Assembly: GCA_903923395.1 (NCBI GenBank)
Contig: CAIXXM010000071.1
Span: 1-64,000, forward strand
Source: an uncultured Acidobacteriia bacterium
GTDB taxonomy: Bacteria > Acidobacteriota > Terriglobia > Bryobacterales > Bryobacteraceae
Reading direction: 5' to 3'
DNA length: 64,000 bases
In this document: piece after piece, positions 51,828 to 60,872 of the stretch
Layout of the letters: the number at the start of each line of letters is the position of its first letter
Numbering within the stretch: position 1 is the stretch's first letter
Made by a program: the position numbers and the translations under genes
The notes under the pieces: model-generated
Database searches by the model: none
What the model saw: the letters and a program-made list of their open reading frames with translations, nothing else
Told to the model about the DNA's origin: nothing

Positions 51828-52511
51828 GTGAATTGTAACAACACGGAATTGATAGAACTGCAGGACGAAATCGTTAACTGTGCGAAGTGCCCGCGATTGC
51901 GGCAGCATTGCAACGAAATCGCAAGGGTCAAACGCCGGGCCTATCTTGACTGGGACTACTGGGGAAAGCCGGTGCCGTCGTTTGGAGACCCAAACGCGGA
52001 AGTGCTCATCCTGGGCCTCGCACCCGGGGCGCATGGAGCGAACAGGACCGGACGTATGTTTACTGGCGACAAGTCCGGGGACTTTCTTTACCGTGCGATG
52101 TATCGGGCTGGCTTCGCCAATCAGGAGACCAGTAAGGACAGAGCCGATGGACTGCAATTGGTCAACGCGTGGATCACCGCCGCAGGACACTGTGCGCCGC
52201 CCGATAACAGGCCGGCAAACGAGGAACTCCTCAATTGCCGGCCGTATGTCTTGCGGGAGTTGGAACTGCTGTCACGGGTAAAGGTGGTTGTGGTGCTCGG
52301 CAAAATTGCCTTCGATACCTATCTGGCTGCGCGGAAATCAGCAGGCTGGAAGCCCGTGCCAGCATATTTCGCCCATGCAGCGGAATATGACTTCTCCCCG
52401 AAACTGCTCTGCAGCTATCACCCGAGCCAGCAGAACACGTCCACCGGCAGGTTGACCCAGGCCATGCTCGATCAAATTTTCCGTCGCGCCACGGAAATGA
52501 TTAGAGCTTGA
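51828..52511 (+). CDS. Uracil-DNA glycosylase, family 5 (UdgB-like)
   Basis: A 227-residue DNA-repair enzyme. GTG 51828 is the likely start, or TTG 51849; the open frame upstream overlaps the divergent SDR. Family motifs are VPSFGDPNAEVLILGLAPGAHG, then RTGRMFTGDKSG, and SYHPSQQNT. Four cysteines (NCAKC, a Cys in the following loop region and LLNCRPY) fit the [4Fe-4S] cluster of family 4/5 enzymes. Motif 1 has GLAPGAHGAN, the family 5 form without a polar catalytic residue. It removes uracil (and probably hypoxanthine) from DNA. Confidence 0.9.
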   Translation: MNCNNTELIELQDEIVNCAKCPRLRQHCNEIARVKRRAYLDWDYWGKPVPSFGDPNAEVLILGLAPGAHGANRTGRMFTGDKSGDFLYRAMYRAGFANQETSKDRADGLQLVNAWITAAGHCAPPDNRPANEELLNCRPYVLRELELLSRVKVVVVLGKIAFDTYLAARKSAGWKPVPAYFAHAAEYDFSPKLLCSYHPSQQNTSTGRLTQAMLDQIFRRATEMIRA

Positions 52512-53661
52512 CCAATTCCGTTTGCACTGGCCCCGTGGGCGCGGCAGACGTTCCATCCACGAACATGTTCAATTCAAGACGGATCCCGAAGGTTTCGTAA
52601 TACAGCCCCGGTTCGATGGAAAAGAGTGCTCCTGGCAAAATCTTCCGGTCATCATGGGTCTCCAGATTGTCCATGTTGGCACCGGTCCCGTGGGTCTCCG
52701 TTCCAATGGAATGGCCCGTACGGTGCACAAAGTAATCCCCTCGCCCGGACTTCCGAATGACATCGCGAACAGCATCATCCACTTCGAAACCGCGGATATC
52801 CTGGCCCTTCGAAATCGACGTTCTTACAATGTCGACGCCAGCATCACGTCCGGCCTTCACAACTTCGAAAGCGGCCTGAATCCCGTCCGGTGCAGTTCCG
52901 CAGAAACCAGTCCAAGTGACGTCGTAATAGATGGCATCGGGATCATCCAATTTCGCCCACGTATCAATCAGCACCAGATCACCTTCCCGAATCGGAACGT
53001 TGGTGGCAGGCTTTGGCGAATAATGAGGGTTGCCGGCATGTCCATTCACCGCGATGATGGGACCACTGTCGGTCACCAAGCCGAGTTCCGCAAAACGCGT
53101 GCGGAAGAAGGACTGCACCGTGAGTTCGTCGAGCCCGGCACCGCGTTGCGTGCGAATCAGATCGAAAGCTTCCTCCCGGATCTGGTCAACCCGGCGCCCT
53201 GCCTCTTTGTGGGTTTCAAATTGGGCTGGAGTCAGGCATGCCTCAAACTCTTGAATCAATTCGGCGGAACTCACGACCTCAGCCCCGAGCCGGCGCACCA
53301 GTTCCACTGTCCCGGCGTCCACCATGGCGACGTAAACAATGGCACACTCCGGGGAATACTGCATCGCCACCCGCTTGGCACCGCCGAGCAGCGCTGCCAA
53401 CTCCTGGTGTTGCTCCTGCCAGCTCGAATAGAGCGCTTTGCTGCCAGGCAGCGCATCGAGCATGGCAGGCTCAATGCGGTGCGCCAGTTTTCGCGGAGTT
53501 CCCACAGCAGGGATGAAATAGTACCAGCGGCGGGTCACATGCCGGTTGGACCGTAATCCCAGAACGCGGTAGGCAAGAGGGTCGCGGTCGTGGTGATCAA
53601 AAAAGAGCCAGCCGTCGAGTTGTTGACGCTGAAGTGCGTCTTGAATCCGTTCAAGATCCAT
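52501..53661 (-). CDS. M24 family metallopeptidase (Xaa-Pro aminopeptidase-like)
   Basis: A 386-residue protein. The N-terminal 150 residues form a creatinase-like domain. The pita-bread catalytic half holds the metal ligands: Asp in VLIDTWAK, Asp in YYDVTWTG, His in HRTGHSIG, Glu in SIEPGLY and Glu in IRLELNM. It cleaves an N-terminal residue before proline, or related di-peptides, in the cytosol. Its end overlaps the uracil-DNA glycosylase stop by 11 bases and its start overlaps the DUF167 gene. Confidence 0.93.
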   Translation of the reverse strand: MDLERIQDALQRQQLDGWLFFDHHDRDPLAYRVLGLRSNRHVTRRWYYFIPAVGTPRKLAHRIEPAMLDALPGSKALYSSWQEQHQELAALLGGAKRVAMQYSPECAIVYVAMVDAGTVELVRRLGAEVVSSAELIQEFEACLTPAQFETHKEAGRRVDQIREEAFDLIRTQRGAGLDELTVQSFFRTRFAELGLVTDSGPIIAVNGHAGNPHYSPKPATNVPIREGDLVLIDTWAKLDDPDAIYYDVTWTGFCGTAPDGIQAAFEVVKAGRDAGVDIVRTSISKGQDIRGFEVDDAVRDVIRKSGRGDYFVHRTGHSIGTETHGTGANMDNLETHDDRKILPGALFSIEPGLYYETFGIRLELNMFVDGTSAAPTGPVQTELVKL

Positions 53662-53926
53662 GCGTTTCGAGGATAGCGCGCTCCAGTGCCTCGGAGGAAA
53701 TACCGCTTATTTCCAATACTTTTATGGAGTTCGTTTGACCGGAAAGAAGCTGGATGTTTGTTTTCGGCACATCCAGAAAGTCAGCCAGGTAGCGGAGCAC
53801 CGCTTCGTTCGCCTTGCCTTCCACGGGCGGAGCCTGCACGCAGAGCTTCCATGCGTCCCCCAGCCTGCCCTGGAAGCCTGTGACCCTGGCTCCGGGTTTC
53901 ACCTTAAGCTTCAGTCTCGCAATCAC
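53651..53926 (-). CDS. DUF167 (YggU) family protein
   Basis: A 91-residue protein. I choose GTG 53926 because it overlaps the ABC gene's stop (GTGA) and has AGGGAG upstream; a GTG at 53947 is possible. It shows the family pattern LKLKVKPGARVTGF and LCVQAPPVEGKANEAVLRYLADFL. DUF167 proteins are small and cytosolic with unknown function and often sit beside YggT or proline-metabolism genes. It is coupled to the M24 peptidase gene. Confidence 0.9.
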   Translation of the reverse strand: MIARLKLKVKPGARVTGFQGRLGDAWKLCVQAPPVEGKANEAVLRYLADFLDVPKTNIQLLSGQTNSIKVLEISGISSEALERAILETHGS

Positions 53927-55134
53927 CGTGCCGGCTCCCTTTTCCACTCAATCCCGGCCCGGAGGTCCACAACTCCCGCCGCCTGCCGGGCAGAAACAAC
54001 CTCAAACGCGAGCGCATCATCAAGCCAGTCATGGCTGGAACCGTCCGAGTGTTGTGTGGCCACGGTCAAGGTGTACTGTTGCGGCGTCAGCCAGCAAGCA
54101 ATGCGGAAAACCAACTCCAGTGTCTCGCCCTTGGAAAATACCCCGAGACTCTTGCCCTCGATCGCAGTATTGGTGCCGTAGATCTCCATGCCGATGCGGT
54201 TGCGCAACAGTATGCCAACCATGGGCTCCACACCATCCAGGTGAAAGGCCACGCGGATTCGGACGGCAACCTGCTGGCCGCTCGTCACCACACCGATTTC
54301 CTCACCCGCTTCATTCAGCAGCGCGACATCCAGAATTTCGCTTGATCCATCACCATGGCGGTTACTGGCTTTCAGCCGCTCCGCCGGTGCCGACCGTTCG
54401 AATGCTTTCTGCCGCTCCAGCACCACGCCAATGTACTTATCGATCACATGCTTGGGTTCGCCCTCGGCCTCAATTCTGCCGTTGAGAAGAAAGATCGCCC
54501 GCTGCGAAAGCTGCTTCACCAGTCCAAGATCATGCGAAACAAAAAGTACTGTCGTTTTCTTCTCCCGCAGTTCCTCAAACTTCCGGATGCAGCGGTTCGC
54601 GAACACGGCATCCCCAACCGCGAGCGCTTCGTCGACGATGAGAATGTCCGGGTTGACGTGAATCGCGGTTGAGAAGGCAAGCCGTACATACATACCGCTC
54701 GAATATTCCTTCACCGGGCGGTGGATGAATTCCCCAATCTCCGCAAAGGCTTCGATTCTCGGGAGGTTTTCCTCCATCTCCCCGCGGCTCACACCCATGA
54801 TCTCGCCGTTGATCAAAACGTTTTCACGCCCCGAAAACTCAGGATTAAAGCCCGCCCCAAGCTCCAACAGGGCAGCGATGCGTCCCTTTGCTGTGATTCG
54901 CCCGGTCGTCGGCTGGAGAATCCCGCTGATTACCTGCAGGAGCGTGCTCTTCCCGCAGCCATTCGGGCCGACCAAACTTACGATCTCCCCCTGCTCCACG
55001 GAAAAACTGATATCCCGCAATGCCCAGAAATCACTGTGCAATGGCGCCGACTGCAGGGGATTCATCTCCCGGAGCCGGTCGAAGGGACTCTTGTATAAAC
55101 GGTAGAGCTTGGATACGTTCTGAACGAGCAGCAA
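53923..55134 (-). CDS. Wzt-like polysaccharide ABC transporter ATP-binding protein
   Basis: A 403-residue ATPase starting at TTG 55134. Walker A is GPNGCGKST (56-64), the signature is YSSGMYVRLAF (about 144-154) and Walker B is ILIVDEAL (164-171). The GENVLING-like SGRENVLINGEIMG and ALAVGDAVFANRC segments are typical of O-antigen/teichoic exporters. Residues about 250-400 are a Wzt C-terminal carbohydrate-binding beta domain (GEEIGVVTSGQQVAVRIRV to SHDWLDDALAFEV). Its Wzm permease is not in the window. It starts 16 bases after the phage tail-tip gene's stop on the same strand. Confidence 0.93.
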   Translation of the reverse strand: MLLVQNVSKLYRLYKSPFDRLREMNPLQSAPLHSDFWALRDISFSVEQGEIVSLVGPNGCGKSTLLQVISGILQPTTGRITAKGRIAALLELGAGFNPEFSGRENVLINGEIMGVSRGEMEENLPRIEAFAEIGEFIHRPVKEYSSGMYVRLAFSTAIHVNPDILIVDEALAVGDAVFANRCIRKFEELREKKTTVLFVSHDLGLVKQLSQRAIFLLNGRIEAEGEPKHVIDKYIGVVLERQKAFERSAPAERLKASNRHGDGSSEILDVALLNEAGEEIGVVTSGQQVAVRIRVAFHLDGVEPMVGILLRNRIGMEIYGTNTAIEGKSLGVFSKGETLELVFRIACWLTPQQYTLTVATQHSDGSSHDWLDDALAFEVVSARQAAGVVDLRAGIEWKREPAR

Positions 55135-55150
55135 ATAACCAGTTTAGTCT

Positions 55151-58100
55151 TTACAGCGATATGACTACCGTCAGATCGTTACCCGGCGTTCCGCTGCCGA
55201 CTCCAGTCACATCCAGGCTCAACCTGTCTCCGGCGCGAAGTGCCGCCAAACCAAACCCGCTTACCGTCGCCGAGGCCGTCGAACCGGCATTGATTTGCAG
55301 ACCGCAGTACGGCGCACCATTGCGATCGATCTGCAGATCGATACCAGTGCCATCAGCAGCACCGCGAACAATGGCGTAGATGCCTCCTGTCGTCCTGTCC
55401 CGATCAACCATGACATCAGGCGCGGCACCGGTCTGAATCGCCAAATAACCCGCAACCTGGAATCCGATCTGCCCGCCCGAAAGAGTCCGCAAACCTCCAT
55501 CCGTGAGCGAAGTGTACGGATTCACCGCAGTCGGCGAGTTACCAAACGCGTTTGTCACGTAGAGTTCAACGCTGGCGACCCTGGCATTTGGCAAAGAAAC
55601 CAGCTCATTCCAAGTCCCGGAAGCCGCGGAGCCAAAGAAATCGCGATCAAACAGGAATACAACATCCTGCAAGGAAAGCAGGTAGACCTTCGCAGCTGCG
55701 GAATGCCCGGCAGCGTTCGTACCTTGAACGCCGCGCTGCAATTGACAGATGCCGCCCGACCCCACCGAGGTGACGCCAATCACCTCCTGTTCAATCTGCA
55801 GCAGTTGCCCAGCCGCAGGCGAAGGGCTGATCACGGCAGAAGTTGTGGTTGCCGTAAGATCCGCCGCGATAGCCGCCGTAGTTCCATTCAGCTCATCGAA
55901 GAAATGGAACCGGAAACTACCGGAAGTGATGCCTCTGGTGTTCGCCAAACCGCTGAATGAAACCTGTGAAAGCTCCACGGCACCCGGTTGCCTGGGAGCG
56001 ACCGCAGCCCCAAAGAACGGCAAGCCCGGCACCCCGCTGTCCGCAGACAACAACCCGGAAGCCCCAAGGATCCATCGCGAAACCGGAGAAATATCGCGCG
56101 GTGCTTCCACACCCGCAACATCCGCTGCAAGAACCATCACCTGCACTCCATTCCCAATCCGCTCAGGCACGTCAAGGAAAACCGGACTCGTTAAGCCGCT
56201 GGCCCCGAACCGCCATCCGCCCTCACCCACCACGAATTTCGAAGAGCTCGTCGGAGCCACTCTCCAACTTCCTGCAAATTGAATGGTATCTGAGGTATTC
56301 GACGTAATCTGCAGTTCCTGCCCCGCTCCCGGCCCTGACGTAATCCGAAGAACTGCCCCCGCGAATTGATTCACCTGGAATGCAGAACCGGAATGCGTGA
56401 GACTTCCCGCGGAAACGCCAGTCACAGGCGTTTCTGGAAGCAGTTCCCACCGCCAGTAGAGATTCGCATGATCGAACGCCGCATCAGGTGACAAGACAGC
56501 CTGTGCGGCAATTCCCGTATCCGTATAAGAGGAGGAGGGTGCCACGCTCGAAGCAATCCTGAATAAAGCACGGGGATCTGTCCCCCGGTAGACGTGGAAT
56601 GCCGTGCTTCCGGCCGGCAGCGATATGCCACCGAGCGACACAGAGCTTTGGTCACCCGCGCCCGATGTTACAGCCTGCACCACAAACGATTTGGCACCTT
56701 CCAAACCACCCGAGTCCACCGCGCTAATCGCGTAATAGAAAGCGGTCCCGGCCGCCAAAGTCCCCCCCGAGGCCGAAACCACTGGCACAAATCCTAACAA
56801 CGGAGCAGCCAGTGTCCCCTTTTGACTGGAAGACGTCAAAAAAGATACGCCCAACTGGACCGTGGGAGAACCATCCGTCCCAGTCATTTCCTTCTCGGTA
56901 AATCCCAGTTGTAAAATTCCGCTTGAATCAGCAGTGACGCCCGCCAGCGGCGAGGGCAAACCAGTCCCCTGCCCCGGCTGCTTACCCAAAGCCCCCGCTA
57001 ACACATCCGTGCTGTCGGAATACCAGGCATCATCGTGAATCTGGGCGGTAATCACCGCAGTACGGAAACTCGCCCCCGGAGTTACTCTCGTTATCCGGAA
57101 CGGGACCCGGGTCAAGCCCTCCTTCTGGTAGGAGACAGTAATCAAATCACCCGGCAACAGGCCCAATGCCTTCACGCTGGTTTCAAACGAGATGTACCGG
57201 TTTCCCTCTATGCTTTTGTTCAAGGCCAGCAACAACACCCTCGCCGCCTGGCTGAATGTGGATACGCCCGCGGCATCATACTGCAGTGCAACCTCAGCTT
57301 TGCACAGATCCTGGTCATCACCGTCCGCCAGGGAAAGACTGTCCTGCTGATACTGATTGAAGCTGTCCTGGAATTCGATCGAAAGCCGGTTCGGAGAATC
57401 AGCCGCGGCCTTGCAGGACAAAACGACACTCGATGACCCATCCTTATTCCGGGCAATCGAGGCTTCATCAAACTCGTACGCCGGCCAGCCGCCGCTATAA
57501 GATGACAGCGCATTAGTTCCCGCAGGCTTCGCCGGTTGCTGCAATGCCATCGTATTTTCCACCCGGACTTCTATCAACCCCTGTCCGTTCTGCACAAGGT
57601 ACATCCGCGAGTTATTCCGGATACTCCGGATCACCTCCCCGGCACTCACTCTGGACTTCAGCGCAAAGTTGCATTGGAATCGTGGGATCTGTACGGTCCC
57701 GCCGGCAGGGTCTGTCACGGAGATCAGCTGGTCTGCGTAAACGGCCGCGCGCGCAAAGCTCCTTTTATCCAGTTCGTCCAAAGTCCAGCCACTGCGCATC
57801 AACACATCCAACAATACCCAGGCTGGATTACTGCTGAAGACCTCATTAACAAAGTTACCGCTGGTATCGAATGTGTATAACTTCAGGCCTTGCATCAGCA
57901 CCTGTATTTGCGGCAGACTATTGCCACTTGTCACGCGGTTCGGCACCACAACAGACAGATAAGCCATGCTCCCGTACGGATCACCCAGCGGGTTCCCGCT
58001 GCCATCCGCGAAATCCCCGTTCTGAACACCGTTTCTGGAGCCCCAATTCACAACGTTGTACCAGCCGGTGGACGTCATATTGACCCCAGCCTGACCAGCG

Positions 58101-59047
58101 GGAATCTCCACGCCAGCCACCACAACCTGCAGGATGGATTGAATTTCACCCATCCCCAGTAACACCTCCATACGCGTCAGATTTCCATCGTTCCGGGAAA
58201 ATACAACGTCCGGACTATGCCACTGCGTCCCATAAATCAGCGGCACACTGTCGTTGTACCTTGCCTGGTTGTCGATCACCGCAGATAACTGGTAGCCAGC
58301 CTGTCCATTGCCCCGCACAAGGATGCTTGCCGGTACATATTCCAGCCCCCCAAACCGCCCCGTGGACCTTCCAGACGAATCACTGTGAAACATGCCCCTC
58401 GCTTCACAATCGCTACGCGTATTTGCGCATGACGTGTACGGAACAGTGCCGTTCATGTTTCCCGTCCCACCCGTCTGATCAGCCGAATAGCCACAACGGT
58501 AGAGCGGCGAGTACCGCCCGCGCTCGGCCCCATCGATCGCAACGAGCCGCTGTGCCGGAGTCGCCGGGAAGCGCCATGGGCACATCCTCTGCACCCGGAC
58601 ATCAGGCAATACGGCCCGTTGCATCGACATACGATTCAAAGCACTCAACCGGACCGAATTTTCCCGGATCTGTTCTGGCGGATTGGCAACCCCTTGAAAG
58701 ATCAATACCGGATCTGAAGTAACAGCTGCACTCAACACATCGACAAACACCACGCGGATGGTGACGATCGCCCCCTTGAAGCCCGTACTTGCCTGCAGCT
58801 CCGAAACCACCGAATCCGCATTGGCCACCTCGAAACATACTTTCGGCACACCGCCAATTCCAGTATCCGAATCGAGCTGAGTATCAAACAGATTGTGTTT
58901 GATGATCCGGCCACTGTAAGTCGCGCCGTTCCATGCAATCGTCCTGCTGCTCCAATGCAGTGCCATCAAGTCTGACAACAACAGGTCGAACAGAAAGATG
59001 GGGGTGTCTCCCGCCGCTATTTCTTTAGTGGTGAATGGATTTTGCAT
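55151..59047 (-). CDS. Giant phage tail-tip protein: hub (gpL/DUF2163-like) fused to J-like region
   Basis: A 1298-residue protein, the last gene of the tail module. Residues 1-250 resemble a tail hub: DLLLSDLMALHWSSRTI, then SGRIIKHNLFDTQLDSD, and a cysteine set Cys156, Cys185, Cys207 and Cys214 ending in CEARGMF...GRFGGLEYVP, like the CxxRF-N-NFGGFP ending of hub proteins that hold an iron-sulfur cluster. Residues about 420-700 look like the J/megatron ring region (VLLDVLMRSGWTLDELDKRSFARAAVYADQLI). The rest has fibronectin-like repeats (FHVYRGTDPRAL) and a Gly/Thr-rich receptor-binding-like end. In lambda and gene-transfer agents these parts are separate genes. The assignment is by motif, not alignment. 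Confidence 0.75.
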   Translation of the reverse strand: MQNPFTTKEIAAGDTPIFLFDLLLSDLMALHWSSRTIAWNGATYSGRIIKHNLFDTQLDSDTGIGGVPKVCFEVANADSVVSELQASTGFKGAIVTIRVVFVDVLSAAVTSDPVLIFQGVANPPEQIRENSVRLSALNRMSMQRAVLPDVRVQRMCPWRFPATPAQRLVAIDGAERGRYSPLYRCGYSADQTGGTGNMNGTVPYTSCANTRSDCEARGMFHSDSSGRSTGRFGGLEYVPASILVRGNGQAGYQLSAVIDNQARYNDSVPLIYGTQWHSPDVVFSRNDGNLTRMEVLLGMGEIQSILQVVVAGVEIPAGQAGVNMTSTGWYNVVNWGSRNGVQNGDFADGSGNPLGDPYGSMAYLSVVVPNRVTSGNSLPQIQVLMQGLKLYTFDTSGNFVNEVFSSNPAWVLLDVLMRSGWTLDELDKRSFARAAVYADQLISVTDPAGGTVQIPRFQCNFALKSRVSAGEVIRSIRNNSRMYLVQNGQGLIEVRVENTMALQQPAKPAGTNALSSYSGGWPAYEFDEASIARNKDGSSSVVLSCKAAADSPNRLSIEFQDSFNQYQQDSLSLADGDDQDLCKAEVALQYDAAGVSTFSQAARVLLLALNKSIEGNRYISFETSVKALGLLPGDLITVSYQKEGLTRVPFRITRVTPGASFRTAVITAQIHDDAWYSDSTDVLAGALGKQPGQGTGLPSPLAGVTADSSGILQLGFTEKEMTGTDGSPTVQLGVSFLTSSSQKGTLAAPLLGFVPVVSASGGTLAAGTAFYYAISAVDSGGLEGAKSFVVQAVTSGAGDQSSVSLGGISLPAGSTAFHVYRGTDPRALFRIASSVAPSSSYTDTGIAAQAVLSPDAAFDHANLYWRWELLPETPVTGVSAGSLTHSGSAFQVNQFAGAVLRITSGPGAGQELQITSNTSDTIQFAGSWRVAPTSSSKFVVGEGGWRFGASGLTSPVFLDVPERIGNGVQVMVLAADVAGVEAPRDISPVSRWILGASGLLSADSGVPGLPFFGAAVAPRQPGAVELSQVSFSGLANTRGITSGSFRFHFFDELNGTTAAIAADLTATTTSAVISPSPAAGQLLQIEQEVIGVTSVGSGGICQLQRGVQGTNAAGHSAAAKVYLLSLQDVVFLFDRDFFGSAASGTWNELVSLPNARVASVELYVTNAFGNSPTAVNPYTSLTDGGLRTLSGGQIGFQVAGYLAIQTGAAPDVMVDRDRTTGGIYAIVRGAADGTGIDLQIDRNGAPYCGLQINAGSTASATVSGFGLAALRAGDRLSLDVTGVGSGTPGNDLTVVISL

Positions 59048-59057
59048 GAGTCTGCCG

Positions 59058-59834
59058 TCACAATCTCGAAATTAGTTTCACGTTGCAGGAAGACAGACCT
59101 GGCGCAGTCGCCACAATCTCCAACTCATCCTGGTCAAAGCTAGTGTTCAAATACACCCCGGCTGGCACAGTCGCCGCCATATACTTCCCGGGAAAGGGTT
59201 GTGTCTCGATCTGGAATCCCCACACCTCAATAGATGCTCCCGCCGGCACCTGAACCGCAAACGTGGAGGCCGCTGATGCCAGACTGCCCGTCCCGCTTAG
59301 CCAGACCCGCCGCCAGTTGGAATTGGCATTGACCGTCGTTGTCACCGAGTCCCGCCGGATCACAACAGCCGCGGAAGCCAACGACCTGACCCAAAAACTA
59401 AAGCAGCAACAGACTGCACCGGGAACCTGGATCGTCTGCTGCAGTTCTTGCATACCGGCAGAGCTGTTACTGACAAGCCATGCCGAAGTGCCGCCAACTG
59501 GATCAGCATTACTTCCCGTACGGGACATCGTTCCGGCACTCCACTCCGTCCGGCTCAGATCCTCGCTGCCCCCCGCCAGATTCACCAGTGGATCAGCGAA
59601 CCCGAACGTACCGTACTTTCCTCTCGCTGCCATAAAGAATGACTTCAGGTCAGAGACCTCAGAATCACTCAGCAGTTCGTAAGTCATTTGCCATCGAACG
59701 ACCCCGCCATGGGTGTCATCGAGATAGACCAGTTCCCCGCTCTCCAGCGCATTTTCGATCCGGCGCCACTTCCGGCGTCGGGTGAACGGCAGTTGCACAG
59801 AGGAGCCACTTCGCAATTGGGGATACCAGCTCAT
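59058..59834 (-). CDS. Phage distal-tail-like protein
   Basis: A 258-residue protein whose ATG overlaps the preceding stop. It begins with MSWYPQLRSGSSVQLPFTRRRKW and has MTYELLSDSEVSDLKSFF, then MAARGKYGTFGFADPL, the pattern of DUF2460-like distal tail proteins (an 'integrate over grid, FF-ARxG...GF-F-DP' segment). The C-terminal half is a beta-sandwich-like insert (SAWLVSNSSAGMQELQQTI, and IEVWGFQIE), perhaps carbohydrate-binding. It probably forms the distal ring between tube and hub. Confidence 0.65.
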   Translation of the reverse strand: MSWYPQLRSGSSVQLPFTRRRKWRRIENALESGELVYLDDTHGGVVRWQMTYELLSDSEVSDLKSFFMAARGKYGTFGFADPLVNLAGGSEDLSRTEWSAGTMSRTGSNADPVGGTSAWLVSNSSAGMQELQQTIQVPGAVCCCFSFWVRSLASAAVVIRRDSVTTTVNANSNWRRVWLSGTGSLASAASTFAVQVPAGASIEVWGFQIETQPFPGKYMAATVPAGVYLNTSFDQDELEIVATAPGLSSCNVKLISRL

Positions 59835-60175
59835 AACACCTCCGCAATCGCCAACACCGAGGTGCTTCGCAACCCAACATCCAACCCGGTCCTTGCCTCA
59901 CCCGCAACAACACACTTATTCGCTGTTTCGCCAGTTACCGGATCTGTGAACGAGAAGGGTTCCCCGTTCTGCGCTTCGAGGAACTGATGTATTGACTCCG
60001 CCTCTGCCGCATCCAGGCCCGCAAGCTCCAACTTCCAGCGTCGCAATGGAACAGAAGTCGAAAAGACCTGTCTCGTTCCATTCAGAAATACGACCTCCTG
60101 TGTCGCATAGGCGTTGCCGGACCCCAAAGGATACTGCGCCACCGCCCCGGTCTTTAGATATGGAAAAGCGGCCAT
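59831..60175 (-). CDS. Small tail protein, DUF2460-like fragment
   Basis: A 114-residue protein from ATG 60175 with GGAGAG upstream. It has the same theme as its neighbour: SVPLRRWKLELAGLDAAEAESIHQFL, then AQNGEPFSFTDPVTG. It may be a second distal-tail or minor tail component that arose by duplication of the domain in the 258-residue protein. It lies directly after the tape-measure-like gene. Confidence 0.65.
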   Translation of the reverse strand: MAAFPYLKTGAVAQYPLGSGNAYATQEVVFLNGTRQVFSTSVPLRRWKLELAGLDAAEAESIHQFLEAQNGEPFSFTDPVTGETANKCVVAGEARTGLDVGLRSTSVLAIAEVL

Positions 60176-60176
60176 G

Positions 60177-60872
60177 TCATCGCTCTCCCATGACACTGCT
60201 CAAAGGATGAAGATTCAACACCGCTTCTCTTACGGCATCCGCGATATCACTACTGCGGGCCATAATCGACTGGCTGTCCAGCGCCTGGATCTGTACGGTA
60301 ACCTGCGGCTGGTAAGTCAAGCCATTCGAAATGCCCGAAGCGCCACCGGTTCCTGCCGGATTTCCACTCGGCAGCGATGTGTTCCCAATGCTGGGCGCAA
60401 GACTATCGGACACCATACTCGAAGCGCCCGCGGACGCCACAGACACGGCACCATTCCGAATCGTGTCATTCAGTTGAATGGAGGGCGCCGGTGTGTACAA
60501 AGGCAGCGGTGGAGGTGTACTTGCCCCCCCTCCGAAGAGGTCTGAGATGCCACTGATCAGCGAAGGAATTCCAAGCAAGCTACCGCCGAATATCTTTTCT
60601 GCCAGCCCCCCCAGCGAGGAAAGAACACCACCACTGCTGCCCTGATTCGAAGTGCCGGTCTTCTCTATCGCTTGCGTATTGGCCTGAATCAGATTCGCTT
60701 GTGCCTGATATGCCTGCCGTAACTGGGCAATCTCCTGGGCGGCCTGTGAGAGCGCGCCCGAAAAGGAAGCACCGTCACCAGTGGATGCCACACTAATCGC
60801 CGGCGCCGATGGCACACCCTTCTGTTTCGGCTGGATCGCACGAAAAGTCTCTTCAATCATGTGATGCCGCAT
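60177..60872 (-). CDS. Short tape-measure-like tail protein
   Basis: A 231-residue protein from ATG 60872 (GGAGA upstream; ATG 60860 is possible). It occupies the tape-measure position. Residues about 40-70 are helical (QEIAQLRQAYQAQANLIQA), followed by a Gly-rich hydrophobic segment (LGGLAEKIFGGSLLG then IPSLISGISDLFGGG). The C-terminal VTVQIQALDSQSIMARSSDI with AVREAVLNLHP matches the end of several phage tail-length proteins. At about 1.5 angstroms per residue it would set a tail of only about 35 nm. It overlaps the chaperone T-frame by 20 bases. Confidence 0.6.
   Translation of the reverse strand: MRHHMIEETFRAIQPKQKGVPSAPAISVASTGDGASFSGALSQAAQEIAQLRQAYQAQANLIQANTQAIEKTGTSNQGSSGGVLSSLGGLAEKIFGGSLLGIPSLISGISDLFGGGASTPPPLPLYTPAPSIQLNDTIRNGAVSVASAGASSMVSDSLAPSIGNTSLPSGNPAGTGGASGISNGLTYQPQVTVQIQALDSQSIMARSSDIADAVREAVLNLHPLSSVMGER

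Noticed and set aside
52522-53556. 344-codon plus-strand frame opposite the M24 peptidase
   Set aside because: Shadow of a gene with all metal ligands in place; no family motifs.
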